Shown here piece after piece: positions 1-6,959 of a DNA stretch of 15,602 bases. This DNA is from Synergistaceae bacterium (GTDB taxonomy: Bacteria > Synergistota > Synergistia > Synergistales > Synergistaceae). Location: NCBI GenBank assembly GCA_031274465.1, contig JAISQC010000166.1, forward strand, positions 1 to 15,602, written 5' to 3'. A program made the translations under genes and the position numbers. Numbering within the stretch: position 1 is the stretch's first letter; each line of letters starts with the position of its first letter. The notes under the pieces are model-generated. The model saw only the letters and a list, made by a program, of their open reading frames with translations. It was not told the origin of the DNA and did not search any database.

Positions 1-591
1 CGGCGGCGGAAGCCGGTTTGGATCGCCCTCCGCTATGTCCAGGATGGGCTTGATGTCGCAGGTGACCCGGAAATCGGAAATCTGCCTCGTCCCCATTACA
101 GACTTGTTTGTGACCGGAGCGTCCACTTTCTTCACTATATAAGACATTCCAGCCAGATTGGTGGTAAGCGCGATGATCTCCTCGTCGGAAATCGCCGAGC
201 CGACCATGAGCACGCTTTCAGGCCGCACCTCGAGAGTGGCTATCTTGAGCCCCTGCGGCACGACGTCCTCTAGAATTTTCATGAATTCCACTGCGGGAAG
301 CTCGTTTCGCGTAAATGCCAGGTATGCTATCACCCTTGTTTTCAGATCGCGTATTTTGTTGATGCTGCTCAACAGGCTGGCAGATTCGTCGCGCACCGAA
401 ATCTGCTCGCCGGTGGCTGACTCGAGGTCCCTCCTCACGCTGAGGTAGTTCAGCGCGGTGTAAAATATGTTGTACCCCGAGAACAGTATGAACACGACGA
501 AAAAGAGCACGCTCAAGAGCCTTGCCGCATCTATCTGCCGGCCTTGGAGCTGTACCAGATGCGGTGGCCTTAGGTCGAAAAGAACCTGCAC
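1..591 (-). CDS. pilN: Type IV pilus assembly protein PilN (C-terminus beyond window)
   Basis: The first 197 codons are visible; the gene runs off the left edge. The start is a GTG one base after the pilM stop, so the pair is very probably translationally coupled. The order is typical of PilN: a short cytoplasmic N-terminus (about residues 1-24) that in the family carries the PilM-binding segment, one membrane helix at about 25-42 (LSVLFFVVFILFSGY), a charged helical stretch at about 50-75 that may be coiled coil, then an alpha/beta periplasmic domain. In the family PilN links cytoplasmic PilM to periplasmic PilO in the inner-membrane alignment platform of the pilus. Sequence identity is loose in this family, so the call rests on topology and on the neighbour pilM. 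A GspL/GspM-like secretion protein is the alternative. Confidence 0.75.
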   Translation of the reverse strand, partial: MQVLFDLRPPHLVQLQGRQIDAARLLSVLFFVVFILFSGYNIFYTALNYLSVRRDLESATGEQISVRDESASLLSSINKIRDLKTRVIAYLAFTRNELPAVEFMKILEDVVPQGLKIATLEVRPESVLMVGSAISDEEIIALTTNLAGMSYIVKKVDAPVTNKSVMGTRQISDFRVTCDIKPILDIAEGDPNRLPPP

Positions 592-592
592 G

Positions 593-1564
593 CTATTTCA
601 CCTCCGATGGCCTGAGTGCCAGCCCCAGCGCGACTTCCCAGCCATACGTCTGCTTCGGCTGGTTCCCTATTGTCCACAGTTCCCAAGGGTTCACGGTTTC
701 GACGGGGGAATTCACCATATCCTCGACGCTGGCCTTGAGCGGCTGAGGGTGGGTCAGGCCGTATCCGCCGATGTATACCTTGTCGGCAACGAACCCCCTC
801 ATCTGAGTCGTGGCGAATTTTACAGTCGCCTGCAAGTCCCTCGTGAAGTTCGCGATGTTCCTTCCAGACGGGTCGTCGGTCGCGAATGACTGGGTCGTAT
901 TCCTGTAGACTATCCCGTTATCCCTGTAGGACGCTATTATCACGCTGCTTACCAGCCCTGCCAGCGCATAGATGTTGAAACCCGACGGATGATGCGGCCC
1001 CATCATGCACCTCAGCATGGCCACAGGGGACGGCTCCACGCCGCTTAGTTTGAGGTTGTGCTTGTGGGCTGCCAGCATTAAGTTCTCTACTGTGGATACG
1101 CGCACCGCCGAGGCGAGGCACTGGGTTATCGCGTCCGCAAGCACGTCATCGCCGCCCGGGCCCACCGGCCGGTCGATCAGCGCCACGTCGTAAATGGCCT
1201 CTTCCACCGGGATGGGGAAGAACTTGTCGAACTCGAATCGGAAGGATTCCTTTATGTCCGCAAGATCCATCTGCGGCAATTCGACCGTGCGCAATAGAAC
1301 GTCCTTCGATTGGATGCCGGCATACACCTCGTCGGCCCACTTTCGCCCGACATGTTTTTTAAGGGTTTTGAGATTGTCTTCTATGACTTCCTGATTAGAA
1401 AATATCTCCCCTCCGGCCGAACCAGTATCGTATGGGGCGTCTATGCACTCTTCCAGGCGATAGGTCTTCCCGCCCTGTTTTGAAAGCACGACGTACTGCA
1501 TCATGCCTCCAAAAATAAAGAGGCCCGCTCTGGCTTTGCCATCTTTTTTGCCTAACAGCGCCAT
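593..1564 (-). CDS. pilM: Type IV pilus assembly protein PilM
   Basis: A 323-residue cytoplasmic protein resembling the actin-like ATPase PilM, which binds the N-terminus of PilN and helps connect the pilus platform to the assembly machinery. Family-like features are an N-terminal strand-turn segment (about 10-25, AGLFIFGGMMQYVVL), the stretch LRTVELPQMDLADIKESFRF followed by a segment around FFPIPVEEAIYD near one third of the length, and a glycine-rich C-terminal half. I chose the ATG at 1564 because a G-rich Shine-Dalgarno (AGGGGGGT) lies about 7 bases upstream; the ATG ten codons earlier lacks one. Its stop is one base before the pilN GTG. A strong promoter lies at 1613-1641. No membrane segment or signal peptide is seen. 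Confidence 0.8.
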   Translation of the reverse strand: MALLGKKDGKARAGLFIFGGMMQYVVLSKQGGKTYRLEECIDAPYDTGSAGGEIFSNQEVIEDNLKTLKKHVGRKWADEVYAGIQSKDVLLRTVELPQMDLADIKESFRFEFDKFFPIPVEEAIYDVALIDRPVGPGGDDVLADAITQCLASAVRVSTVENLMLAAHKHNLKLSGVEPSPVAMLRCMMGPHHPSGFNIYALAGLVSSVIIASYRDNGIVYRNTTQSFATDDPSGRNIANFTRDLQATVKFATTQMRGFVADKVYIGGYGLTHPQPLKASVEDMVNSPVETVNPWELWTIGNQPKQTYGWEVALGLALRPSEVK

Positions 1565-1612
1565 CTTGGCACCCCCCTGATCGTGGTGCGTCAACTCGTC
1601 TATTATACACGG

Positions 1613-1641
1613 ATATAATCATTGCGCACTATCTTTGTCAA
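1613..1641 (-). promoter_or_regulatory. Promoter of pilM-pilN
   Basis: On the minus strand a perfect -35 box TTGACA (1641-1636) is followed after exactly 17 bases by TTATAT (1618-1613). Transcription should start near 1606, about 40 bases before the pilM ATG. A TATAAT (1607-1602) lies just downstream but has no -35 at a suitable distance, so it is less likely to be the functional -10. Confidence 0.6.
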
Positions 1642-1718
1642 GAAATCATACTGCCAAAATGGAAAAAATCAAGAAACTACAACTTAAAAACGAATTGTAT
1701 TGATTATATTTCAGTGCA

Positions 1719-1740
1719 TAAAAGTCCTGGCCTCACCAGG
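1719..1740 (-). terminator. Weak hairpin at the end of ggt
   Basis: On the minus strand a 5-bp stem CCTGG/CCAGG with a 5-base loop spans the ggt stop codon and is followed after two bases by TTTT. It is in the right place for termination of ggt but is short, so read-through into pilM is possible. Confidence 0.3.
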
Positions 1741-3337
1741 CTTCCACGCACCCGTCGGTTCTCGGCTCCGTGGCGCCGACCAGCGTGCCGTATTCCGTCG
1801 CGTGGATCATCTGCCCCCGCCCGAATTCGAAGGGATTGGCGGCGAACGAAACTCTGTGCCCCATGCGGCCGACCTCCGCCGCCGCGCATTCGCCGAAGGC
1901 GGGCTCGAACGAGACGTCCATGCCGCCCACCCACTGCCATCTCGGGGCGTCGAGCGCCTCCTGCGGGTTCATGTGGAAATCCACGAGGTTCATGACCACC
2001 TGCAAATGCCCCTGTGGCTGCATGTAAGCGCCCATCACCCCGAATGGTCCGACCGGGGCGCCGCGTTTGGTGATGAAACCCGGGATTATGGTGTTGTAAG
2101 GGCGTTTGCCGCCGGACAGGGCGTTAGGGTGCCCTGCGTTGCGCGAAAAGCACGCCGCCCTGTTGTTGAGCGATATTCCGGTCCCGGGTATGACGATGCC
2201 CGAACCGAAGCCATTGAAATTGCTCTGTATGTAGGAGACCATGCTGCCGTCCCCGTCAGCCGTGCAAAGGTAAACCGTGCCCCCGGAGTACGGGTCCCCA
2301 GGGCCCATTTCGGCAGCGCGGTCGCCTATCATCCGCCTTCGGCCCGCCAGGTACGGATCGGAAATCAGCTCGCAACTCGGGACGCGCGCGAACTCCGGGT
2401 CGGCAACGTAACGCATCGCGTCGGCGAAGCCCAGCTTTATCGCCTCTATCTGCCGGTGGATCGTCTCAGGCGCGCCATGCCCGGCGAAGTCGAATTCGCC
2501 GAGGATGCCGAGTGCCATCAGCGCGACTACCCCCTGTCCGTTTGGCGGCATCTCCCACACATCATATCCTTTGTAATTCACCCGCATGGGACTGGTCCAC
2601 TGAGGCGCGAACGAGGAAAGATCCCCTTCCGAGAAAAACCCGCCGCTTGCCCGGGAGAAACGAATGATTTTTTCGGCGGTCTCGCCGGAGTAAAACGACC
2701 GCCCGCCCGTGCCGGCAATCTCCTCGAATGTGCGGGCCATTTCGGGGGCCTTGAAAGTCTCGCCGGGCAGGGGCGCTTTGCCGTCAGGGCAGAACATCTC
2801 AAACCATCCGGCGTGGGCATCGCCGGACAGTCCCGAAAATTCCGACGCGGCCTTTTTCCAGAAGCGGGATACGTTCACGGCCACGGCAAAACCGCCCCGG
2901 GCATATTCTATCGCCGGGGCAAGCGTTTCAGACAGGGGCAGCCGGCCCATTCGAGACGAGAGCTCGGCCCACGTGCCTGGCGCGCCCGGCACGGTAGCGG
3001 CCGCCCAGCCGAAGCGCGGGATTTCGTCCAGATTTAAGGACTTCAGCTTCTCGAGGCTCAGTGACGCGGGAGAGCGCCCGCTGCCGTTTATGCCGTGCAG
3101 CCTGCCATCATGCCATATTATCGCGAACGCATCGCTCCCAAGCCCATTCGAGGTTGGCTCGACCACAGTCAGTGCCGCAGCGGTCGCGATGGCCGCGTCG
3201 ATCGCGTTGCCGCCCTTTTTCAGGATATCCATCCCAGCCGAGGCGGCGAGGGGGTTTGACGTCGCAATCATGCCTCTTGAGCCGTAAACCAGATTTCTTC
3301 TCGATGGATACTTGTAGCGAAAAGGGTCGTGTCTCAT
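1733..3337 (-). CDS. ggt: Gamma-glutamyltransferase, cytoplasmic YwrD-like type
   Basis: A 534-residue member of the gamma-glutamyltransferase Ntn-hydrolase family, which cleaves or transfers the gamma-glutamyl group of glutathione and related compounds. The N-terminal region has the family segment NPLAASAGMDILKKGGNAIDAA followed by VEPTSNGLGSDAFAI. The proenzyme self-cleaves before a threonine; here that is about Thr354 in GGTVYLCTADGDG, followed by the small-subunit motifs NGFGSGIVIPGTGISLNN and GGKRPYNTIIPG. No signal peptide is present, unlike E. coli Ggt but like the YwrD branch. The ATG at 3337 was chosen because GGGAGG lies 5 bases upstream; the in-frame ATG 12 codons earlier has no such site. 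The gene is monocistronic and divergent from the SRP RNA gene. Substrate is unknown; acylase-type relatives of this family also exist. Confidence 0.88.
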   Translation of the reverse strand: MRHDPFRYKYPSRRNLVYGSRGMIATSNPLAASAGMDILKKGGNAIDAAIATAAALTVVEPTSNGLGSDAFAIIWHDGRLHGINGSGRSPASLSLEKLKSLNLDEIPRFGWAAATVPGAPGTWAELSSRMGRLPLSETLAPAIEYARGGFAVAVNVSRFWKKAASEFSGLSGDAHAGWFEMFCPDGKAPLPGETFKAPEMARTFEEIAGTGGRSFYSGETAEKIIRFSRASGGFFSEGDLSSFAPQWTSPMRVNYKGYDVWEMPPNGQGVVALMALGILGEFDFAGHGAPETIHRQIEAIKLGFADAMRYVADPEFARVPSCELISDPYLAGRRRMIGDRAAEMGPGDPYSGGTVYLCTADGDGSMVSYIQSNFNGFGSGIVIPGTGISLNNRAACFSRNAGHPNALSGGKRPYNTIIPGFITKRGAPVGPFGVMGAYMQPQGHLQVVMNLVDFHMNPQEALDAPRWQWVGGMDVSFEPAFGECAAAEVGRMGHRVSFAANPFEFGRGQMIHATEYGTLVGATEPRTDGCVEAW

Positions 3338-3404
3338 GCAGGCCTCCCACGATAGCGGTAAATTTTTACGCAAGCATCGATACAGCTATGATAGCATTAA
3401 TTTG

Positions 3405-3433
3405 AATGTACAACGAGTGATTTATGGTGTACA
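3405..3433 (-). promoter_or_regulatory. Candidate ggt promoter, overlapping the SRP RNA promoter
   Basis: Reading the minus strand, TGTACA (3433-3428) is followed after 17 bases by TACATT (3410-3405). The -10 is imperfect (4 of 6). A start near 3398 would give a leader of about 60 bases before the ggt ATG. No better promoter is visible between 3338 and 3440. Confidence 0.35.
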
Positions 3434-3435
3434 AT
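3407..3435 (+). promoter_or_regulatory. Candidate promoter of the SRP RNA gene
   Basis: TGTACA (3407-3412) and TACAAT (3430-3435) are separated by exactly 17 bases, a good sigma-70-type arrangement. Transcription would start near 3442, about 30-40 bases before the SRP RNA helix, so 5' processing would be needed. A second possible -10, TATAGA (3455-3460), lies closer to the RNA but lacks a good -35. Confidence 0.45.
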
Positions 3436-3481
3436 CGGAAAAGTGAGTTGCGCATATAGACTATGGCTGTTGCGGCCTTTA

Positions 3482-3590
3482 GCCGGGGGCTCAGCCCCGT
3501 GCGGCGAAGAATCGTGAACCCCGTCAGGTCCGGAAGGAAGCAGCGGTAAGCGAATCTCTTTGGGCGCCATGGATCGACTGGGCCTCCGGC
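3482..3590 (+). ncRNA. ffs: Small bacterial signal recognition particle RNA (4.5S-type)
   Basis: The conserved apical domain is unmistakable: GTCAGGTCCGGAAGGAAGCA with its GGAA tetraloop (3523-3542) and flanking internal-loop bases. This is the Ffh-binding part of SRP RNA. The ends pair as a long rod: 3482-3494 pairs with 3578-3590 over 13 consecutive base pairs. Pairing continues outward, 3473-3480 with 3592-3599, interrupted only by an A.C mismatch (3481.3591), so the primary or mature RNA may extend to about 3473-3599. The RNA is the short form without an Alu domain. Together with Ffh it targets nascent membrane proteins to FtsY and SecYEG. Confidence 0.93.
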
Positions 3591-3607
3591 CAGAGGCCGG
3601 AATTGCT

Positions 3608-4684
3608 TCAATCGCGTTGAGGCTCGCCGGTCACTGGGAAATAGACGCGCAAGTGGGTGACGGCTTTGAGCGCGTCATCGGATTTTCCTGCGGCGATCGG
3701 GAGCCGTGTCCAAGCCCCTCCGTTGAGCCTTGCGAGCACGAGTGATTTTCTGCCGTAAGTGGACCACAGGTCCCACATAGCCTCTTTCCTGCCGGGGCCT
3801 GGGACAAACCCTCCCTCGAAAAGCGGGGCGGTTCCTCCCATCATGGATTTGCCGTCTGCCGGGCCTAATATCATCCACTGGGTCATCTGCCACGCGCTCT
3901 GCATCTCCTTTGAATTCAGCGCGTGATCCCAGGGGATTATCTGAAACCCGCCAATGGTTCCATAATCCGACGTGCTGATGTCTATGACCCCCGAGTGGTT
4001 CGCCCTGATTCGGCCTGGCCACTGATACAGCGTCCCCTCGAAACGCCCGACTCCACCGAGCGGCCTTATCACTCTGGCGATCACGTCGGCGCCCGAACGC
4101 CGCCAAGCTACGACGCGCCCCCCAGGCCTGTTCTCGAAATCCACCATGTAGGGCGCGTCCCTTTCGAACACCTCGAATACCAGCACGTCCCCTTCCTCGG
4201 GGAGAGCCGCTTCGAGGGGGATGACGCCGGTTGGGGTCAGGACGGATATCTTCGTTCCGACGGGAGGCGCCCACGCGCCGAAAAACGACGTGCCTCCCTT
4301 GCAGTCGAGCACTATGGCAGCGCCGGGCCCGGCGGCGGGCGCTATGGTCTCGCTGGGCAGCACGCTCATGGTGCGCCCCTGCCCTTCTTCCACGCTCATC
4401 AGTATATGCACCGCGTTCACCGCCGAAGCTGTCACCGCGCCGGGGCGCCCCCACGCGCTGGCGGTGTAGCTCGGCCATCTCGTGCGTTCCGGCAGCGCGT
4501 CCACCCGACCGATGGCATACTCCGCGCCGTCCCGCAGCACGGCGCGGACGATTCCGCCCCTCTCGAAGGGCAGGTATATCTTGTAAAGGGGTTCGGCGTC
4601 GCTTGGCTGGCCTTCCGCAAAAGCCTTGAAGGATAAGGCAAAAAATACTGGCAAAATAAAAACGGCGAAAAGAATTTTTTTCAT
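3608..4684 (-). CDS. Secreted protein of unknown function
   Basis: I do not recognise a family. The 358-residue product begins with a clear Sec signal peptide (MKKILFAVFILPVFFALSFKAFA, likely cut after AFA). The rest is rich in beta-strand-like segments, glycine, proline and tryptophan, with no obvious membrane anchor, lipobox or C-terminal sorting tail. Aromatic clusters in the last third (for example MQSAWQMTQWMILGP and MWDLWSTYGRKSL) suggest a folded binding or enzymatic domain. I chose the ATG at 4684 because GAGGGG lies 7 bases upstream; an in-frame ATG at 4699 overlaps the stop of the upstream CPBP gene as ATGA and is a coupled alternative. It is the third gene of the perR-CPBP operon, so a periplasmic or outer-membrane role under PerR-type control is possible but unproven. 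Confidence 0.7.
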   Translation of the reverse strand: MKKILFAVFILPVFFALSFKAFAEGQPSDAEPLYKIYLPFERGGIVRAVLRDGAEYAIGRVDALPERTRWPSYTASAWGRPGAVTASAVNAVHILMSVEEGQGRTMSVLPSETIAPAAGPGAAIVLDCKGGTSFFGAWAPPVGTKISVLTPTGVIPLEAALPEEGDVLVFEVFERDAPYMVDFENRPGGRVVAWRRSGADVIARVIRPLGGVGRFEGTLYQWPGRIRANHSGVIDISTSDYGTIGGFQIIPWDHALNSKEMQSAWQMTQWMILGPADGKSMMGGTAPLFEGGFVPGPGRKEAMWDLWSTYGRKSLVLARLNGGAWTRLPIAAGKSDDALKAVTHLRVYFPVTGEPQRD

Positions 4685-4695
4685 CTCCGCACCCC

Positions 4696-5262
4696 TCATG
4701 AAAATTTAGAAACCCATTCCCCGATCGCCGGCAAATTAGCCGGGACGAACCATATCGCCCATATATTGCCGAATGCGTGGAACAGAGTGGACGTCGCTAT
4801 ATTCCCGTGGCGCTCCCTCAGGCATCCCATGACCGCTCCGGGGAAGAACACGGCGCATATGAACGGGGCGCGCGCCACGAACACATGGGCGGAAGCGAAT
4901 ATCGCGCTTGTAAATGTTATCGACGCAACGGCGCCGAATTTTTTGCGAAATAGCGGCTGAACCCACCCCCGAAAAAATATTTCCTCGATGATCGCCGCTG
5001 AGACGCCGCTTACCGCGAGGTTAAGCGTGCGGGAGGCCGAGCTGTGCCGTGGCAGGACTTCGTCGGGCCAGTTCATGGCAACTGCCGTGAGAAGCGCGAG
5101 GACCGAAGCCGTCACGACCGCGCACTCGCACAAGCTCCTCGGGGAAGCCTTCCACGAAAGGCCGTAGGATTCGGGCGATTCGCCCCTGCGGCGGCACCAC
5201 AGAAATGGGGCGTAAACCAGAATTACCCCCGCCAGGGCTGGGATGACTCCGGCTAAGCGCAC
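4696..5262 (-). CDS. CPBP family glutamic intramembrane protease
   Basis: A membrane protein of about 188 residues with all three active-site motifs of the CPBP (CAAX protease and bacteriocin-processing, Rce1-like) family: EEIFFRG at about 93-99, FASAH at about 122-126 and HAFGN at about 162-166. Hydrophobic segments lie at about 5-22, 47-63, 82-95, 110-128, 132-148 and 160-177. Family members cleave within or near the membrane. The start is uncertain. A GTG at 5262, ten bases before the perR stop, is the only suitable start in the right region; it lacks a good Shine-Dalgarno, so coupling to perR is likely. The frame stays open further upstream but there it is only a shadow of perR. The stop overlaps a possible start of the next gene. 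Target is unknown; see the finding on CTERM-type sorting. Confidence 0.8.
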   Translation of the reverse strand: MRLAGVIPALAGVILVYAPFLWCRRRGESPESYGLSWKASPRSLCECAVVTASVLALLTAVAMNWPDEVLPRHSSASRTLNLAVSGVSAAIIEEIFFRGWVQPLFRKKFGAVASITFTSAIFASAHVFVARAPFICAVFFPGAVMGCLRERHGNIATSTLFHAFGNIWAIWFVPANLPAIGEWVSKFS

Positions 5263-5666
5263 TTCGAACAGATGCCGTAATAAAAAATCTCCGCGTATTC
5301 CACCGACGAGATGCCCTCGATTGGGGTGAGAGAGCTTGCGATGTCGAATTCGACTGGTATGTCGAAGACATGCTTGCAGCTCTTGCACATGAAGTGCCCG
5401 TGGGGCGTCATCTTCGGGTCGAAATAGACCTTTTTTTCGTCTATGGAAAGTATGCGCAGCATTGAGCCCTTTGCCAGAAGCTGCGCAGTGCTGTAAACCG
5501 TTGCTATCGAGAGCGTCGGATAATCGGGCTTCAATTCGAGGAATATGCGCTCGGCGGACGGATGGTCGTTCCTGTTTTCGAGCGATTTCATTATCGCTAT
5601 CCGCGTTGCCGTCACCTTGGCGCCGGTGCTCTGCAAATATCTTATTCCGTTATCTACTGTCAGCAT
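5253..5666 (-). CDS. perR: Fur family transcriptional regulator, PerR-like
   Basis: A 137-residue repressor with an N-terminal winged helix (about 1-80; recognition region YPTLSIATVYSTAQLL) and a C-terminal dimerisation and metal-binding domain. The residues that form the regulatory iron/manganese site in PerR appear conserved: His35 (DHPSAE), Asp83 (YFDP), His89 and His91 (PHGHF) and Asp102 (VFD). The structural zinc site is present as C94-x2-C97 and C133-x2-C136. PerR senses peroxide by oxidation of the iron-binding histidines and then leaves its operators. An Asp at position 83 favours PerR over Fur, but family members cannot be separated with certainty by eye. It has its own promoter and an operator-like box upstream and leads a three-gene operon with a CPBP protease and a secreted protein. 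Confidence 0.88.
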   Translation of the reverse strand: MLTVDNGIRYLQSTGAKVTATRIAIMKSLENRNDHPSAERIFLELKPDYPTLSIATVYSTAQLLAKGSMLRILSIDEKKVYFDPKMTPHGHFMCKSCKHVFDIPVEFDIASSLTPIEGISSVEYAEIFYYGICSKCA

Positions 5667-5696
5667 GGCAAGCTCGCCCCCGTATTTTATAGTAAA

Positions 5697-5711
5697 TGAT
5701 AATTATTTTAA
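5697..5711 (-). promoter_or_regulatory. PerR/Fur-type operator upstream of perR
   Basis: On the minus strand TTAAAATAATTATCA matches the PerR box consensus TTATAATNATTATAA at 12 of 14 defined positions. It lies just downstream of the predicted transcription start of perR (near 5716), where a bound repressor would block transcription. This suggests autoregulation. Confidence 0.55.
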
Positions 5712-5722
5712 ATTCATTTGCG

Positions 5723-5751
5723 ATTATCTTATAAAATATCAAAATTGTACA
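5723..5751 (-). promoter_or_regulatory. Promoter of the perR operon
   Basis: On the minus strand TGTACA (5751-5746) is followed after exactly 17 bases by GATAAT (5728-5723). The spacer is AT-rich. The start site would be about 50 bases before the perR ATG at 5666. The same -35 hexamer and spacing occur at two other promoters in the window. Confidence 0.55.
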
Positions 5752-5788
5752 GCGCAAATTTATCCCTAATTTAGCGGATTCTCTCGGG

Positions 5789-5998
5789 TTATTTTTCCAG
5801 CTCGTCCATGAGGGAGTCGATTTCGCGCGACACGCTTGATTTTTTCGCCGCGTCTATCTCGAACGACGTCTTGAGCCAATCGCCTTCCCTCGCCCCTTTC
5901 GGCAAAAACGCGCGCGGTAATTCGATGGCGCCCGCATTGTCCCCTTCTGCGATCAGGGTCGCGAACCCTTCCGTCATCCTGTCCACGAAAAAATACAT
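5789..5998 (-). CDS. DUF3006 family small protein
   Basis: A 69-residue protein resembling DUF3006: an N-terminal segment MYFFVDRMTEGFATLI with acidic residues, the central motif IELPRAFLPKGAREGDWL, and a charged helical C-terminus. These small domains are commonly encoded directly after ComEC-like metallo-beta-lactamase proteins, exactly as here. A strong AGGAGG Shine-Dalgarno sits 9 bases before the ATG and overlaps the stop codon of the upstream gene, so the two are probably translated together. Its biochemical role is unknown. It is the last gene of the slt-ybaK run; no clear terminator follows. Confidence 0.8.
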   Translation of the reverse strand: MYFFVDRMTEGFATLIAEGDNAGAIELPRAFLPKGAREGDWLKTSFEIDAAKKSSVSREIDSLMDELEK

Positions 5999-6011
5999 GC
6001 CTTTATGCCTC

Positions 6012-6866
6012 CTATCGTTGCTCTGCGGTGATCGTGCGCCCGTCGGTTTCGAGCCTCACTTCCCCGTCTGCTGTGGAATAAGCCCGCACCCCGTATTTGC
6101 GCAGCAGATCCGTCACCTTGCGATGGGGGTGGCCGTACGAGTTGCCGCGGCCATAAGATAAAATAGCTATATCAGGCGAGACTTCCTTCAGAAAACGCTC
6201 GTCTGTGCCGTTGGCGCTTCCGTGGTGGGCTATTTTCAGCACAGTGGCGCGCGGAAATTTTCCGACGCTGCGGCGTTCCGCCTCTTCCATGTCGCCGGTC
6301 ATCAAAAACGAGACGTCTTTGTATGTGACGCGCAGGACGATGGAGTTGTTGTTCGCGTCGCTGTTTGTGCCGCGAATCGCCTTGGCCGGCGCTATCACCT
6401 CTATCAGCGCGTCGCCGATAGGTTCCCTGTGCCCCGCTTTGGGGCGCTCGAAGCGGATGCGCTTGTCGCGGATGCTCTCGAGCATGGAGCGCTGCACCTC
6501 CGAGCCGTGGTTGTAGCCGCTGTCCCAGAACCGTTCGATCGGGAACTCCTTTATAATTTCGGCCATGCCCCCGATGTGGTCCTCGTGCGGGTGAGTCGCC
6601 ACCGCGATGTCGATTTTCTCCACTCCGAGCCTCCTGAGCCTCGACGCAAGGCTTGGGCCGGACTTTCTCGTCCCCGCGTCAACCAGGACGTTCGTGCCGT
6701 CCGGAAAGTGAAAGAGATACGAATCCGCCTGGCCAACGTCGAAGGCGTAAAGGGTAAGCCCGCTGCCAAAAAATTTCGGCAGCTCGATGACCGACAAAAT
6801 GGCAATGATCAAAAAAACCGCTGCCTGGAGTATCGTCAGTCTTTTATTTCTGGCGCGTTTTGCCAT
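6012..6866 (-). CDS. ComEC/Rec2-like metallo-beta-lactamase fold protein
   Basis: A 284-residue protein with an N-terminal membrane anchor or signal (about 10-30, after the basic MAKRARNKR) followed by a metallo-beta-lactamase domain of the ComEC C-terminal type. Visible motifs are FDVGQADSYLF (about 42-52), the metal-binding THPHEDHIGG (91-100, HxHxDH), MTGDMEEAE in the middle, and KIAHHGSANGT near the C-terminus. In ComEC this domain is thought to degrade the non-transported DNA strand; stand-alone versions like this lack the competence channel and may be exported nucleases or phosphodiesterases. The following gene encodes the usual DUF3006 partner. The Shine-Dalgarno is modest (AAGGA about 10 bases upstream). 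A true comEC is not in the window. Confidence 0.85.
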   Translation of the reverse strand: MAKRARNKRLTILQAAVFLIIAILSVIELPKFFGSGLTLYAFDVGQADSYLFHFPDGTNVLVDAGTRKSGPSLASRLRRLGVEKIDIAVATHPHEDHIGGMAEIIKEFPIERFWDSGYNHGSEVQRSMLESIRDKRIRFERPKAGHREPIGDALIEVIAPAKAIRGTNSDANNNSIVLRVTYKDVSFLMTGDMEEAERRSVGKFPRATVLKIAHHGSANGTDERFLKEVSPDIAILSYGRGNSYGHPHRKVTDLLRKYGVRAYSTADGEVRLETDGRTITAEQR

Positions 6867-6959
6867 CTCAGGTCAGTCCTTCACGCGGCGCATTGCCGAA
6901 CGCATGCGTCTTTTTCGAGGCGCGATGAGCCACGCCCGGTGGCGCGCTTCGCATCCGGC

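Noticed and set aside
1700..3037. Long plus-strand reading frame of 445 codons opposite ggt
   Set aside because: It lies entirely antisense to a strongly supported gamma-glutamyltransferase; its composition (many Arg, Pro, His) is that of a shadow frame in GC-rich DNA, and no ribosome site precedes it.
4696..5388. 230-residue version of the CPBP protease starting at 5388
   Set aside because: The first 40 or so residues overlap perR out of frame and look like shadow sequence; the hydrophobic protein begins near 5262.
6868..6954. 28-codon minus-strand frame between the small secreted protein gene and the ComEC-like gene
   Set aside because: No Shine-Dalgarno precedes it and its composition is unremarkable; its stop next to the following ATG may be chance.
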